Shown one piece after another: positions 48,275 to 58,783 of a DNA stretch of 64,000 bases. Position numbers and translations under genes: made by a program. Numbering within the stretch: the stretch's first letter is position 1; each line of letters begins with the position of its first letter. This stretch comes from Sporosarcina thermotolerans. GTDB lineage: Bacteria > Bacillota > Bacilli > Bacillales_A > Planococcaceae. The notes under the pieces were generated by a model, which made no database searches, was not told the origin of the DNA, and was given only the letters and a program-made list of their open reading frames with translations. The DNA lies in the NCBI RefSeq assembly GCF_030067815.1, contig NZ_CP125968.1, positions 2,782,001 to 2,846,000 on the forward strand, given 5' to 3'.

Positions 48275-50028
48275 TCAATCCTCCTTCTTCGCAGAATAGT
48301 CACGTTTACGAGGTGGAATCAAGGAAACATCTACTTCTTCATAAGAAAGGATCGGCGCAGATTTCCCGTCAAACTCTGCAATTGTCGTTTTCAAGAAGTT
48401 TTCATCATCACGTTCCGGGAACTCAGGTTTGTAATGCGCGCCACGGCTTTCATTACGGTTAAGCGCTCCGAGAGTGATAACACGAGCCAAGTACAGCATG
48501 TTTTTCAATTGACGTGTGAAAGTTGCACCTTGGTTCGACCATTGTTGTGTATCTGTAACACTAATATTTTCATAACGCTCAAGAAGCTCTTGGATTTTAT
48601 CATCCGTTTGTTGAAGCTTGTCGTTATAACGAACAACCGTTACATTGTCAGTCATGATTTCGCCAAGTTCTCTATGAAGCATATAAGCATTCTCGGTTCC
48701 ATCCATCTTCAACGTTGCTTCCCACTTCTGTTGCTCATCCTTAATAGCAGTATCGAAAATTGTGGATGGCAATTCGTCAGCAGTACGTTTTACGCCGCGC
48801 ATATATTTAACAGCTTCCGGCCCCGCAACCATTCCACCATAAATAGCGGAAAGAAGTGAGTTAGCCCCAGACGGTTCGCGCCGTGTTGAGAGTAGTCACA
48901 TTCTCCAGCTGCAAACAGTCCAGGAATGCTTGTATGTTGTTCGTAGTCGACCCATAGTCCACCCATTGAATAGTGAACAGCCGGGAAGATTTTCATCGGC
49001 AACTTGCGTGGGTCATCACCTGTAAACTTCTCATAAATCTCGATGATTCCTCCAAGCTTGATATCAAGCTCGTGTGGATCCTTATGGGAAAGGTCGAGGT
49101 ATACCATGTTTTCCCCGTTAACACCCAATTTTTGATTGACACACACATCGAAAATCTCACGCGTCGCAATATCACGCGGAACGAGGTTTCCGTAATCAGG
49201 ATATTTTTCTTCAAGGAAGTACCAAGGTTTACCGTCTTTATATGTCCAAATTCGTCCACCTTCACCACGTGCTGATTCACTCATCAGACGAAGTTTATCG
49301 TCCCCAGGAATTGCAGTCGGGTGGATTTGAATGAATTCACCATTTGCATATTTAGCACCTTGCTGATAAACGATGGAAGCCGCTGAACCAGTGTTGATGA
49401 CTGAGTTCGTAGATTTACCAAAGATAATTCCAGGTCCGCCTGTAGCCATGATGACCGCATCACCAGGGAATGCTTTGATTTCCATAGTTTTTAGATTTTG
49501 TGCTTTGATCCCACGGCAAATTCCTTCATCATCCATAATAATTCCGAGGAATTCCCAGTGTTCGTATTTCTGAACAAGTCCAGCGACTTCATGACGGCGA
49601 ACTTGCTCATCCAATGCGTATAAGAGCTGTTGGCCAGTCGTTGCGCCAGCAAAAGCCGTTCGGTGATGTAACGTACCACCAAAGCGGCGGAAATCTAGTA
49701 AGCCTTCAGGTGTACGGTTGAACATAACACCCATTCGGTCCATCAAGTGAATAATTCCTGGTGCAGCTTCAGCCATCGCTTTAACAGGTGGTTGGTTCGC
49801 AAGGAAGTCTCCGCCGTAAACTGAGTCGTCAAAGTGGATTGCTGGAGAGTCACCTTCACCTTTTGTATTCACTGCGCCGTTAATGCCGCCTTGTGCACAA
49901 ACGGAGTGGGAGCGTTTAACCGGAACGAGTGAGAATAAGTCAACCCCGACTCCTTCTTCCGCAGCTTTGATAGTTGCCATCAAGCCCGCAAGTCCGCCGC
50001 CGACGACAATCAATCTGCCTTTTGCCAT
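48275..50028 (-). CDS. sdhA: Succinate dehydrogenase flavoprotein subunit (frameshifted)
   Basis: About 585 residues in two frames. The N-terminal GGGLAGLMATIKAAEEG is the FAD dinucleotide fold, SVCAQGGINGA is near the flavin His-link region, and HPTAIPGDDKL plus SARGEGG line the active site. The break is at the CCCC run 48865-48868; one more base restores GANSLLSAIYGGMVAGPEAV. It oxidises succinate to fumarate. The ATG at 50028 follows GGAG. Confidence 0.96.
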
Positions 50029-50086
50029 TATATTTCACTCCTCAAATTTTACATGTTCTAAAAATTATCGTATACTATTCTGTTAT

Positions 50087-50698
50087 TCAAACAACGAATG
50101 CTAATAAAGCTTGTACACCAATTACAGAAAGAACCAAGAAAGCGAGGATTGTTATGTATGTAACAATCGTTTGTGAGCGTGGAGATTGTGTGATTCCCCA
50201 TGTGACAGCGAAAGACCAAAGTCCATTAGCCAAGTGGAATGTCGCAGCCAATACACCAGCGATATAAAACGCAAGCATGAATGGATTTGATAGAATGTTT
50301 TCCATCATATCGAAATTCACTTCTGCACCAAGTGCCTTTTGAATTCTTGTTTCATAAACATGCCAAGCAATGAATATAACCAAGAATACACCTGTCACAC
50401 GTTGCAAGAAGAACATCCAGTTACGGAATGTTCCGTAGCGCTGAACATTATTTTTCGCAGTGAAAGCTATGTACACCCCATAAAAACCGTGGAACATTAA
50501 CGGAATATAAATAATGAACCACTCCAGGAACAAGACAAATGGCAAGCTCCCCATGAAGTTGGATGCGGTATTGAATGCCTCTTCACCGCGCGTTGCAAAA
50601 TGGTTGATAACCAAGTGCTGAGCTACGAATAACCCAACCGGAATAACTCCGAGCAAAGAATGCAGTCGGCGCAAGTAAAAATCTGATTCTCTCGACAA
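50087..50698 (-). CDS. sdhC: Succinate dehydrogenase cytochrome b558 subunit
   Basis: 203 residues from the TTG at 50698, nine bases after GGGAGG; B. subtilis SdhC has 202. Five membrane segments and the heme-ligand histidines in RRLHSLLG, QHLVINH, FHGFYG and WHVYETR are visible. It anchors SdhAB to the membrane and passes electrons to menaquinone. First gene of sdhCAB. Confidence 0.95.
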   Translation of the reverse strand: MSRESDFYLRRLHSLLGVIPVGLFVAQHLVINHFATRGEEAFNTASNFMGSLPFVLFLEWFIIYIPLMFHGFYGVYIAFTAKNNVQRYGTFRNWMFFLQRVTGVFLVIFIAWHVYETRIQKALGAEVNFDMMENILSNPFMLAFYIAGVLAATFHLANGLWSFAVTWGITQSPRSQTIVTYITILAFLVLSVIGVQALLAFVV

Positions 50699-50809
50699 GT
50701 CTTTTACCCTCCCTTTTGAATGAGATATGACCGGAAAAGTCTTCACTTTTTGTACAAATGAGGAACGGTTACGGCATGTCTCTTCATGGTACAATATGAT
50801 AACATGTCC

Positions 50810-50838
50810 ATTGTACTCCTCGCTTTTGAGGAGGTCAA
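50810..50838 (-). promoter_or_regulatory. Promoter of sdhCAB with an inverted repeat in the spacer
   Basis: Minus strand TTGACC (50833-50838), 17-bp spacer, TACAAT (50810-50815). The spacer contains the inverted repeat CTCCTC-GCTTTT-GAGGAG (50816-50833), a possible operator. Confidence 0.78.
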
Positions 50839-50911
50839 GGCGATGTGAACTTTTATCGACATCTTCAAAAGTTCATCAAATATTTGGACTTCCCCGAAAG
50901 GATTGCATGTT

Positions 50912-51328
50912 TTGGATAATCTTACATACGACACCCACACACGACTTGGATACGAAATCTTACGAGATCATGTCCTTCCCAAAATACTTGGCAAACATGA
51001 AGATGACATCCTTTACTGGGCAGGAAAAGACGTAGCAAGGAAATTCCCGATTTTTTCAGTCAACGAGCTGCCAGATTTCTTTATTGAAGCTGGATGGGGC
51101 ACCCTTACTCCCTTCTCTGGTAAAACATCTAAAGACGAAGCTATTTTCATATTGAACCAAGAAGATCGGACTGTATTGGAAAAAAGGTCCTATCAACTTG
51201 AGGCTGGGTTCATTGCTGAACAGTTCCAGAAGCTTAACGGCTTCCTCACTGAATGTTATGGTGAAAAAGTTCCGAAAGAAAATCATATTCGATTTCAAGT
51301 GAAATGGGATCCAAAAACGAAAATTTGA
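50912..51328 (+). CDS. yslB: DUF2507-family protein YslB
   Basis: About 138 residues beginning LDNLTYDTHTRLGYEILRD. It matches the YslB/DUF2507 family, whose fold is related to V4R-type heme or ligand-binding domains; function unknown. Start uncertain: the TTG at 50912 has GAAAGGA nine bases upstream, while a TTG at 50903 is too close. It is divergent from sdhC, as in B. subtilis. Confidence 0.85.
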   Translation: MDNLTYDTHTRLGYEILRDHVLPKILGKHEDDILYWAGKDVARKFPIFSVNELPDFFIEAGWGTLTPFSGKTSKDEAIFILNQEDRTVLEKRSYQLEAGFIAEQFQKLNGFLTECYGEKVPKENHIRFQVKWDPKTKI

Positions 51329-51365
51329 ATTAAGAAGGAGCTCATCTTTTGCGATGTAGCTCCTT

Positions 51366-53144
51366 TTACTCGTCCTTCTTGAAATACTGATTCACGGTTT
51401 CGGCAATTTTTAGGGGGAGACCTGCATCATTCAACTCATTTACTGAGGCTTCGCGGATTTTTTTCATTGAACCAAAATGCTTTAATAGAAGCTTTTTCCT
51501 TTTCGGACCCACACCCGGTAGCCCATCCAACGCGGAAGTCAATGTATTCGAATCCCTTCGTTGCCTATGGAACGTTATAACGAACCGATGTACTTCGTCC
51601 TGAATTCGCTGAAGCAGATAAAAAGCTTCGCTTGTTCGTTTCAATGGGACTACTTCAATAGGATTCCCATACAACAATTGTGCCGTCTGATGCTTTTCAT
51701 CTTTAGCAAGTCCTGCTATCGGGATCGATAACCCCAATTCATCCTCAATAACTTCACGTGCAATCTCCATCTGTCCTTTACCACCGTCAATGATGATCAA
51801 ATCTGGCAATGGGAGATTATCTCTTAACACTCTTACATACCGTCTTCTAATCACTTCGCGCATTGCACCATAATCATCATGGGCAGCGGCAGTCTTCGTT
51901 TTGTATTTCCGATAATCCTTGCGATTTGGTTTCCCATCTATGAAAGATACCATCGCAGATACCGGGTCAACACCACCCGTATGGGAGTTGTCAAATGCTT
52001 CAATTCGTAGAGGAGTGGCAATATGCATCGCCTTCCCGAGGTCATCACAAGCTCCGATTGTCCTTTGTTCTTGGCGTTCGATGAGCTGGAACTTTTCACT
52101 TAACGAAATTTCCGCATTTTTTATCGATAGTTTCACGAGATCCTTTTTCTTTCCCCGTTGAGGTATGAACACATTTACATTTAATAGCTGTTGGACAATT
52201 TCCCGATCAATGCCTTCGGGCAATAAAATCTCCCTTGGTGTCAAATGTCCTGACTTTCCATAAAACTGCCCGATAAAGGTCAGCATTTCCTCCTCCGGCT
52301 CCTGATAAAGCGGAAAAATCGAAACATCCCTTTCAATCAGTTTCCCTTGGCGGACGAAAAATACTTGGACGCACATCCAACCCTTTTCTACTGCATATCC
52401 AAAAACATCTCGGTCAGTGAAGTCATTCATCATCATTGTCTGTTTTTCCATGACGGCTTCTATATTTGCAATCTGGTCCCGAAATTCCTTTGCCCGCTCA
52501 AACTCTAAATTTTCCGCGGCGGCTGACATCTTTTCAGTCAAATCATTTTTCACATTTTTATAGCCGCCATTTAGGAATTTGCTAATATCATCAACCATTT
52601 CCTTATACGTTTCCTCAGAAACTTCGTTGACACAAGGGGCAAGGCATTGTCCCAAATGATAATAGAGGCATACTCTATCCGGTAATTGATGACATTTTCG
52701 ATAGGGATATAGCCGATCTAATAGTTTTTTTGTTTCATGGGCCGCGGTCGCATTCGGGTAAGGGCCGAAATACTTCCCTTTATCCTTTTTCAATTGTCTT
52801 GTTACAATTAACTTCGGGTGACGTTCTGAGGTTATTTTCAAATAAGGGTATGTTTTATCATCTTTTAACATGATGTTATATTTCGGATCATATTGTTTGA
52901 TCATATTTAGCTCAAGTATAAGTGCTTCTATATTGGATCCAGTAACGATATATTCAAAATCCTCGATTTCCCCGACAAGCCGTTGTGTCTTGGCATCATG
53001 GGTTCCGGTGAAATAGCTACGGACCCTGTTTTTCAGGATTTTTGCTTTACCCACATAAATGATTGTGCCTTGACGATCCTTCATCAAGTAACAGCCGGGT
53101 AAATCTGGCAATAAGGACAGTTTATTCTCAATTATTTCATTCAT
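51366..53144 (-). CDS. uvrC: Excinuclease ABC subunit C
   Basis: 592 residues. The GIY-YIG nuclease domain ([19 protein letters not shown], about 15-33), the UvrB-binding UVR motif (about 200-235), the RNase H-like 5' nuclease with [10 protein letters not shown] and IIDGGKGQ, and a C-terminal helix-hairpin-helix ([18 protein letters not shown]) are all there. It makes both incisions in nucleotide excision repair. ATG at 53144 after AGGTGA. Confidence 0.97.
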   Translation of the reverse strand: MNEIIENKLSLLPDLPGCYLMKDRQGTIIYVGKAKILKNRVRSYFTGTHDAKTQRLVGEIEDFEYIVTGSNIEALILELNMIKQYDPKYNIMLKDDKTYPYLKITSERHPKLIVTRQLKKDKGKYFGPYPNATAAHETKKLLDRLYPYRKCHQLPDRVCLYYHLGQCLAPCVNEVSEETYKEMVDDISKFLNGGYKNVKNDLTEKMSAAAENLEFERAKEFRDQIANIEAVMEKQTMMMNDFTDRDVFGYAVEKGWMCVQVFFVRQGKLIERDVSIFPLYQEPEEEMLTFIGQFYGKSGHLTPREILLPEGIDREIVQQLLNVNVFIPQRGKKKDLVKLSIKNAEISLSEKFQLIERQEQRTIGACDDLGKAMHIATPLRIEAFDNSHTGGVDPVSAMVSFIDGKPNRKDYRKYKTKTAAAHDDYGAMREVIRRRYVRVLRDNLPLPDLIIIDGGKGQMEIAREVIEDELGLSIPIAGLAKDEKHQTAQLLYGNPIEVVPLKRTSEAFYLLQRIQDEVHRFVITFHRQRRDSNTLTSALDGLPGVGPKRKKLLLKHFGSMKKIREASVNELNDAGLPLKIAETVNQYFKKDE

Positions 53145-53157
53145 AGTTCTCACCTAC

Positions 53158-53192
53158 TAAAAAACCGGGTTCCTGTAAAGGTTCCCGGTTTA
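53158..53192 (-). terminator. Terminator after trxA
   Basis: Stem of AAACCGGG and CCCGGTTT plus inner ACC/GGT pairs, followed on the minus strand by TTTTTT. It sits just before the uvrC ribosome site. Confidence 0.85.
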
Positions 53193-53201
53193 AATAAAGT
53201 C

Positions 53202-53516
53202 TTACGCGTGTTTTTCGATCAATGATGCAAGTTGCTCTTTCGGTTGGAAACCTACAACTTTATCGACGATTTCTCCGTCCTTGAAAAGAACAAGAGTTGG
53301 AATCGACATGATTCCGTATTCGCCTGCAGTAGCTTGGTTTTCGTCAACGTCAACTTTAACGATAGTTGCTTTTCCGTTAAGGTCGCCGTCAAGCTCTTCC
53401 AATACTGGAGCGATCATTTTACAAGGTCCGCACCATGTTGCCCAAAAGTCAACAAGTACAAGTCCTTCTTTTGTTTGATCTTTAAAATCTTGGTCAGTCG
53501 CGTGAACTATAGCCAT
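53202..53516 (-). CDS. trxA: Thioredoxin
   Basis: 104 residues with the active site WCGPCK (about 28-33) and cis-proline loop SIPTLVLF. It is the essential cytosolic disulfide reductant in Bacillales. ATG at 53516 after GGAGGA. A minus-strand TATAAT at 53554-53559 is a candidate -10 box, and a 21-bp repeat array lies directly upstream of it. Confidence 0.97.
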   Translation of the reverse strand: MAIVHATDQDFKDQTKEGLVLVDFWATWCGPCKMIAPVLEELDGDLNGKATIVKVDVDENQATAGEYGIMSIPTLVLFKDGEIVDKVVGFQPKEQLASLIEKHA

Positions 53517-53602
53517 TAAAATCTTCCTCCTTTAGTAAATCAACTATGTCTGCATTATAGCATGACGGTGAAATGCGAGCGAAATATCTGCTTCTACTAT
53601 TA

Positions 53603-53835
53603 TAAGACTGTTCCCATGGAAGTGCCCCGACTTCCCATAGAACACGGTGGACTTCCCATTGAAGTGCATTGACTCCCCATAGAACGCGGTGGACTTCCCA
53701 TTGAAGTGCCTCGACTTCCCATAGAACGCGGTGGACTTCCCATTGAGGTGCCTCGACTTCCCATAGAACTCGGCGGACTTCCTATAGGAGTGGCGGGACT
53801 TCCCATAGAACGCGGTGGACCTCCTATCGGAAAGT
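53603..53835. repeat. 21-bp-period direct repeat array, motif GACTTCCCATAGAACGCGGTG
   Basis: Eleven units. CCCAT (or CCTAT) begins at 53613, 53634, 53655, 53676, 53697, 53718, 53739, 53760, 53781, 53802 and 53823, exactly 21 bp apart without exception. Two unit types tend to alternate (ATAGAACGCGGTG and ATTGAAGTGCCTC), giving a 42-bp super-period. It lies immediately upstream of the trxA promoter. Confidence 0.92.
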
Positions 53836-53960
53836 GCAACTAACCTAAAATGGGGAAAGAAAGACGCATCCGTTCTTGGTACAAGGATTACACTGGCCAA
53901 ATAAAAAGAGATGGCGCCATCCCTTTAATTATTTTGTTCAACAATCGCGCCCATTTGTGG
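53826..53960. repeat. Dispersed repeat, copy 1
   Basis: Aligns by eye with 58784-58925: GCAACTAAC..AAATGGG, then GGATT(A/G)CACT(G/A)G, then TTTAATTATTTTNTTCAACAATCGCGCCC. Perhaps a small non-autonomous mobile element. Function unknown. Confidence 0.65.
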
Positions 53961-54110
53961 AAATTACTCACCTGTAAATTCGTTCTTGTCTTTTCTGAAA
54001 AATGAAATTCATAGTTTTTTTCGTAGTATTGCCATTCCATCTATAAACATCAGCATAGTGATATAAAGCCCAAAAAACCCGCGCCCAATCCGCTTAGAAA
54101 CGCCTGCAAA

Positions 54111-54970
54111 TCATCCTTCCGCCATCTTGCTTTCTCTTATCATGTCCATCGCATACAAAAGATCCAAATCGTCATCTATATGCTTAGGTGTCCAAGGGAT
54201 ATAATGATCAGGTCGAACCCCTTTTCCGTGCAACGGATCGTTCGACGTCTTGTGGACGCGGCGGGACATCGGGTAGTAGAGTGAGTACATGTCATCCCAT
54301 TCTTTGATGAGCAAATCGCTATAGTCATTGACGCCCATTGTGGCGCGTCCGATTACGGTAGTTTTGGAAGACTCCATGCAGATCTCCACAAAGTATTCAG
54401 CGGCACTTGCGCAATAGACATCCGTCATCACGATTACGTTCTAAGGGGAATCAGTACCTTCAAACTTTAAGGCTTCCGCCTCCAATTCATCCGAAAAGTC
54501 CATTGTCACAAAACCTTGACCGCGATATTTTTCACATTCTTCTTCAATCGAGTCAAAGAATTTCAGTGTCTCTTCATCAGTGATGTTTTTTCTCAGCTGC
54601 TGGCAGAGCTGGATGAACAGCTCCGAGTTTCGATCGGTATAATTTAACTCCTTCAACTCACCGTCCGTGCTCGGGTGTTCATCTGGTGGGAAAATGTATG
54701 GCAATAAGTTCGAAAAAGATTTTCCGTTTCCTCCATGATTGTTTCGTACGTCGATGATCAGATTTGTACATGCTTTCAGCTTTTCTTCATAGTTCTTCAC
54801 GAAGTCCAGAGTCCCGTCAACTTTGACGAAGCTTGGTAAAGTGATCCGTAACGTCTCCTTATCAACTTCCTCCATCGAGGGTGCTAGCTTTTTGGAGGCG
54901 GGTTCGTAATCCTTCAAATCGAACTTTAAAAGTTCTCCGTTCTCATCCTCTATTTCAATGGATGATGAAT
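54111..54970 (-). pseudogene. S41-family (C-terminal processing-type) peptidase, decayed
   Basis: One frame with a TAG at 54438-54440 inside it: upstream DVRNNHGGNGKSFSNLLPYI and downstream VYCASAAEYFVE, the latter holding the S41 nucleophile region (S-A), then GRATMGVNDYSDL. The N-terminal half is missing; the frame begins near 54970 next to an unrelated plus-strand gene. So it is truncated at the 5' end and carries a nonsense codon without a shift of frame. Confidence 0.82.
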
Positions 54971-54983
54971 AGGAGGTTTAGAT

Positions 54984-55250
54984 TTGAAGGCAATAAAAAA
55001 CGCGAAAAGAAGTGACCCATTTTTTTATTTTCTTATTGGTGTAATTTTAATTCCGGTATACTTGTTGGGAACCGAAATGATAAAAGTAATAGTTGCTATT
55101 ACCCTTTTAATAAGCATACCAGTTTCAATATTAAGTGTTAATCGCTCACGTGTGAATATAATAACAACTGCTACCTTCACTTTCGGTTTGCTTTTTGGGC
55201 TCTTTTTATTAGTTTCTATTCGACATTTTATAACTAATATTTTTGTCTGA
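54984..55250 (+). CDS. Small membrane protein of unknown function
   Basis: 88 residues beginning MKAIKNAKRSDPFFYFLIGV with three hydrophobic stretches (about 12-30, 34-52, 60-80). TTG start at 54984 with AGGAGG seven bases upstream. It abuts the decayed peptidase and precedes the sigma factor gene. No family recognised. Confidence 0.6.
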   Translation: MKAIKNAKRSDPFFYFLIGVILIPVYLLGTEMIKVIVAITLLISIPVSILSVNRSRVNIITTATFTFGLLFGLFLLVSIRHFITNIFV

Positions 55251-55368
55251 TAGTTAACGAACAAGGGATGTAGAAGGACACCAAAGTCCGAACTGAGTTT
55301 TATTTTCGAAAAATATAAACTTTGTAGTGTTGAGAATCGTTTACTATGTAACGAAAGGAGTTGAAGCT

Positions 55369-55883
55369 GTGAACACTAAAAAAATAGAAGAAGTAATGTT
55401 TCAAAACTTGGAGTTTCTAATTCGGCTTGCTTATTATTACGTGAAGGATCTTCAAGTTGCAGAAGATATTGTACAGGAAGTCTTCATAAAGTTTTATAAC
55501 AATAAAAGTAAGTATGAAAATCGAGGTGAATTAAAGGCTTTTCTAACAAAAATGACTGTTAATAAAAGTAAAGATTATTTAAAAAGCTGGGCTTATAGAA
55601 AAATCCAATTGCAAAACAAATTGTTTCTATCAGCATTTGAAATAATACATGATGAATTAGTTAGGATAGACGAACAAACAATAATCGCAGATGCAATCCT
55701 TGAATTGCCATTGAAACAACGCGAGGTCCTCATATACTATTATTTTCATGAAATGACGATTGTTGCAGTAGCAAGTCTTTTATCCATTCCAGAAAGTACA
55801 GTTAAAAGCAGATTAAGGCGTGGAAAGAGATTTTAAGAAATCAACTAAAAGGAATTGAATGGGAGGTTCTGTTAAATGAATAA
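55369..55883 (+). CDS. ECF-type RNA polymerase sigma factor (frameshifted near the end)
   Basis: About 170 residues. Region 2 reads QNLEFLIRLAYYYVKDLQVA then EDIVQEVFIKFY; region 4 reads LPLKQREVLIYYYFHEMTIV then SIPESTVKSRLRRGK. As given the frame stops at 55836 after GKRF. One more base in the AAA run 55824-55826 gives GKEILRNQLKGIEWEVLLNE and a stop at 55881-55883 that overlaps the next ATG by 8 bp, so that reading is preferred. GTG start at 55369 after GGAG. Paired with an anti-sigma factor. Confidence 0.88.
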
Positions 55884-57048
55884 ATTCATTCCTTCTGAAG
55901 TGAAGGATTTAACTGAGAGTAAAAAAAAGGTTATGCGAAATGTTTTAAATGATATTCAAAACAGACCACAAAAACCAAGACGTAATTGGAGATATGGAGT
56001 AATTACTGCTGTATTAACAATGAGTGCAATGTTTTTTGTCTTAAACGAAGTATTGACTGAAAATGAACCTTCTGTAGCCGAACAACCGTCTCCAACGGAA
56101 CTAGACATAGATTTATCAAAACCAACAATCTCCGAAGAACAAGGCTTACTTTATCTTGACCGCGTAACGTTAGGTGACTCCCAATCAAAAGTAATCGAAG
56201 CGTTAGGCGACAATTTTATAATAGTGCAAGAGGATGGCAGTGATGCAGACTTTGTAATGGATTATGATGGCCAGGCGAAATTCTCTTTTATTGAAGATAA
56301 ATTAAATTCGATAGTTTATGTCAATGTAAATGAAGCCTACTTTGATGAACTATTTAAAGATTATGCGGGATTTAAATTTGAATTTTTGCACATTAATGAC
56401 GATCGTTTTTTCTACTCTATTGAGACCAATCAAATAATACAGGCTTCAACGGAGCCTGTTAAAGAAAATCTTATCGTAACACTATCCTTTGCGGAACCGC
56501 ATTTGGAAAAAAAGGCAGAATATCTATATAAGACGGACCAGGAGATTAAAAGTCAACAAACTTCTACAACCGACTTGAATGTAGATTTAGCCAAACCTAC
56601 ATTCAAGGAAGAAGAAGGCTACTTATATATTCAAGGAGTAACATTAGGCGACTCACCATTAAAAGTAATTGAACGATTAAGTGTTAACTATATAATAGGT
56701 CAAACGGATGGAGGATTTGCATCTGATTTCCTCATAAATTATGATGGGGTAGCGAGGTTCCATTTTTATAATAATAAATTAAGTTCGATTGTATTAATAA
56801 AAGTAGATAAAGACTACTTTGAAGAATTGTTTACCCAATACGATGGATTTAAATTTATTTCTTCAGGGCCTGAAGATTATTACGATCGTATTATCTATTC
56901 AGAGAAAACGGCTCAAGGTATAAAAGCAACAACCCATGTTCCTAATAGCGACCTTTATTTATATATAAGTTATCCTGGTCCAGAATTATGGGATAATCCA
57001 GAAATGAAAAACATCCCTAATATCTGGAAAGAGTATAACGATAATTAA
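55876..57048 (+). CDS. Membrane anti-sigma factor with duplicated extracytoplasmic domain
   Basis: 390 residues. A cytosolic N-terminus (1-40) should hold the sigma factor, followed by one membrane segment (about 42-59). Outside are two copies of a domain of about 90 residues: positions about 76-168 and 235-325 share (LDxDL)xKPTxxEExGxLY, VTLGDSxxKVIE, YDG and FEELFxxYxGFKF patterns. The duplication is internal to this gene. It probably binds a ligand or senses envelope stress. ATG at 55876 after GGGAGG; coupled to the sigma gene. Confidence 0.82.
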   Translation: MNKFIPSEVKDLTESKKKVMRNVLNDIQNRPQKPRRNWRYGVITAVLTMSAMFFVLNEVLTENEPSVAEQPSPTELDIDLSKPTISEEQGLLYLDRVTLGDSQSKVIEALGDNFIIVQEDGSDADFVMDYDGQAKFSFIEDKLNSIVYVNVNEAYFDELFKDYAGFKFEFLHINDDRFFYSIETNQIIQASTEPVKENLIVTLSFAEPHLEKKAEYLYKTDQEIKSQQTSTTDLNVDLAKPTFKEEEGYLYIQGVTLGDSPLKVIERLSVNYIIGQTDGGFASDFLINYDGVARFHFYNNKLSSIVLIKVDKDYFEELFTQYDGFKFISSGPEDYYDRIIYSEKTAQGIKATTHVPNSDLYLYISYPGPELWDNPEMKNIPNIWKEYNDN

Positions 57049-57395
57049 TGTAAAAGGAAGACACTCCAAATTATTATGTACCCTTTGTAAATGACACTTT
57101 AATAAAGGCCTAAGCTACCCGGAAAAGATGATTTCTGTATTGTATAGGAAACATCTTTTCCGATGATTTCCAAAAAGTTGGCATTCAAAATTGGGACAAG
57201 CACCATTGGTTTTTTGTGGTAAAATTTCTTTCAATCCCTGTTGTACAAATTATTTTTTGTTCATGGTTCTTCATCTCTACATAATCTCGGTTGATTTTCA
57301 CATTACACAAAAAGCACCCTATAGATAGCACTTTTTTTAAGTGTCTATTCTATAGGTGAATTTAAAATAATGGATACCTTCCTTTTTGTGCTTAA
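57049..57395. other. Gene-free region with two inverted repeats
   Basis: CGGAAAAGATG/CATCTTTTCCG (57119-57129 and about 57155-57165) and CCTATAGATAGCACTT/AAGTGTCTATTCTATAGG (57320-57357). The second encloses T7 and could be a weak terminator for the convergent genes. Nothing coding. Confidence 0.5.
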
Positions 57396-58106
57396 TTATT
57401 GAAATTCATAAGGGTTTGGATAACCTATTTCAATTAACTCTTCAGGCGTCATTTTTTCTAGTTCTTCTATTGGATAAAAATAAGGTTTCTCAAAAATTAA
57501 TTCGACATCATATAACCCATAATTTTCATCTAATAATTCATGATTCTCCTCTATTAATGTAGTAATGCCACCACTATACCAGCTCATAGGGTTATGGGGA
57601 ATAGATTTGGAAAAAACGCATTCAGGAGTAGCACAGTCTCTAGTTTCAAAATGTAAATGTACTCCAGTTACGTCCCCGCTTTTCCCCATAGTTCCAATAG
57701 TTGTCCCACCACTTACTGTTTCTCCAGTTCTAGTGTTAGCGTTTAGGCTATCTAAGTGAGCATAAACACTTTGAACATTTTTATAATTTATTTGATGTGA
57801 ACCAACGTGGTCAATCATCACAACAAGTCCATAGCCTGACATTAAACCTGCCCGTGAAATTACTCCATTATGCATTGCTCTAACTGGATCGCCTGCAATT
57901 CCTTTACCCTGACTATCTTTCTTTAACGCAGCAATATCAATACCATTGTGCATTGTTAATTCCCCAGATATAGGGTGAATCCGCATTCCGAACCCTGAAT
58001 TAATTTCCTTAGATGTGGTAGGCCAATAGATTGTAGAAGCAAAAACGGTACTACAAATTGAAAAAAACAAAAACAGCCCTAAAACGCTAAAAAGCACTTT
58101 CTTCAT
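57396..58106 (-). CDS. Secreted M23-family metallopeptidase
   Basis: 236 residues with a signal peptide (MKKVLFSVLGLFLFFSICST, cut near VFA). The LytM domain has INSGFGMRIHPI..MHNGID (first His and Asp), and HLHFE (about 156-160) for the HxH motif. It should cleave peptidoglycan cross-bridges or stem peptides. An acidic C-terminal extension of about 50 residues is unusual. ATG at 58106 after GGAGGT. Confidence 0.88.
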   Translation of the reverse strand: MKKVLFSVLGLFLFFSICSTVFASTIYWPTTSKEINSGFGMRIHPISGELTMHNGIDIAALKKDSQGKGIAGDPVRAMHNGVISRAGLMSGYGLVVMIDHVGSHQINYKNVQSVYAHLDSLNANTRTGETVSGGTTIGTMGKSGDVTGVHLHFETRDCATPECVFSKSIPHNPMSWYSGGITTLIEENHELLDENYGLYDVELIFEKPYFYPIEELEKMTPEELIEIGYPNPYEFQ

Positions 58107-58219
58107 TTTACGACCTCCAATTTTGGTTTTTATTGGTATCCAATTCAAACTATATTATAATATTTCTATTTTACAAATATTTAAATATCAATCTACTATG
58201 CAGATATAGCTTGGTCTAT

Positions 58220-58473
58220 ATGCCTGAACTAATTTATGTAGTTATCAGGATTATCAAAGAAAAGGAATAGCACTAAGCAATGTGTCTTGTGTACATTTGG
58301 TAGCAACAACTGGGAATGAAGAGTTTTATCAAAATCTCGGTTTGAAAAAGGCCAAAACTGGAATGGCAAGATATTTAAGTGCTAATCTAAGCGATGCTTA
58401 TCTAGAGTCAGTGGACTTTACGAATATAGAGCGCATACCTGAGATAAGGATTGCGTTATTTTTTGATCAATAG
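58220..58473 (+). pseudogene. GNAT acetyltransferase, C-terminal remnant
   Basis: MPELIYVV then, one base out of frame, YQDYQRKGIALS, which is the acetyl-CoA-binding QxxGxG/A motif (here QRKGIA), followed by LVATTGNEEFYQNLGLKKA. The N-terminal half of the GNAT fold is absent and there is a shift near 58240. Confidence 0.75.
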
Positions 58474-58783
58474 CGCTTGACTGCAAAAATTTATAAGTAA
58501 CCAGAATGTTTAAAAGCTGAATAAAAGTAAAGATAAATTGGAAGTTTAAATGAAAAATTATATATGGGGGAAATTTAAAAGATAGTAACAGTCCGAACTT
58601 TGATGTCCAAATAGTTCGGGCTTTGGTGTCCTTATACACGGAAGGGGAACTTTTCTTTCATTTTTATTCTGTTTTTAAGTATAAGCTAAATTCAGACTAA
58701 CCCTACTAAATGACAAACGACCAAACGCCTGAAACCCTTGATGTATATGGGTTTTGGGTGTTTTTTTGTTATTGCTATTGAAA

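Noticed and set aside
53544..53900. Minus-strand frames full of FYGKS/MGS repeats
   Set aside because: They are read-through of the 21-bp array (21 is divisible by 3, so several frames stay open). No ribosome site or family.
53960..54110. Hydrophobic minus-strand peptide after the S41 remnant
   Set aside because: Two short competing frames with stops and no start site; cannot be supported as a gene.
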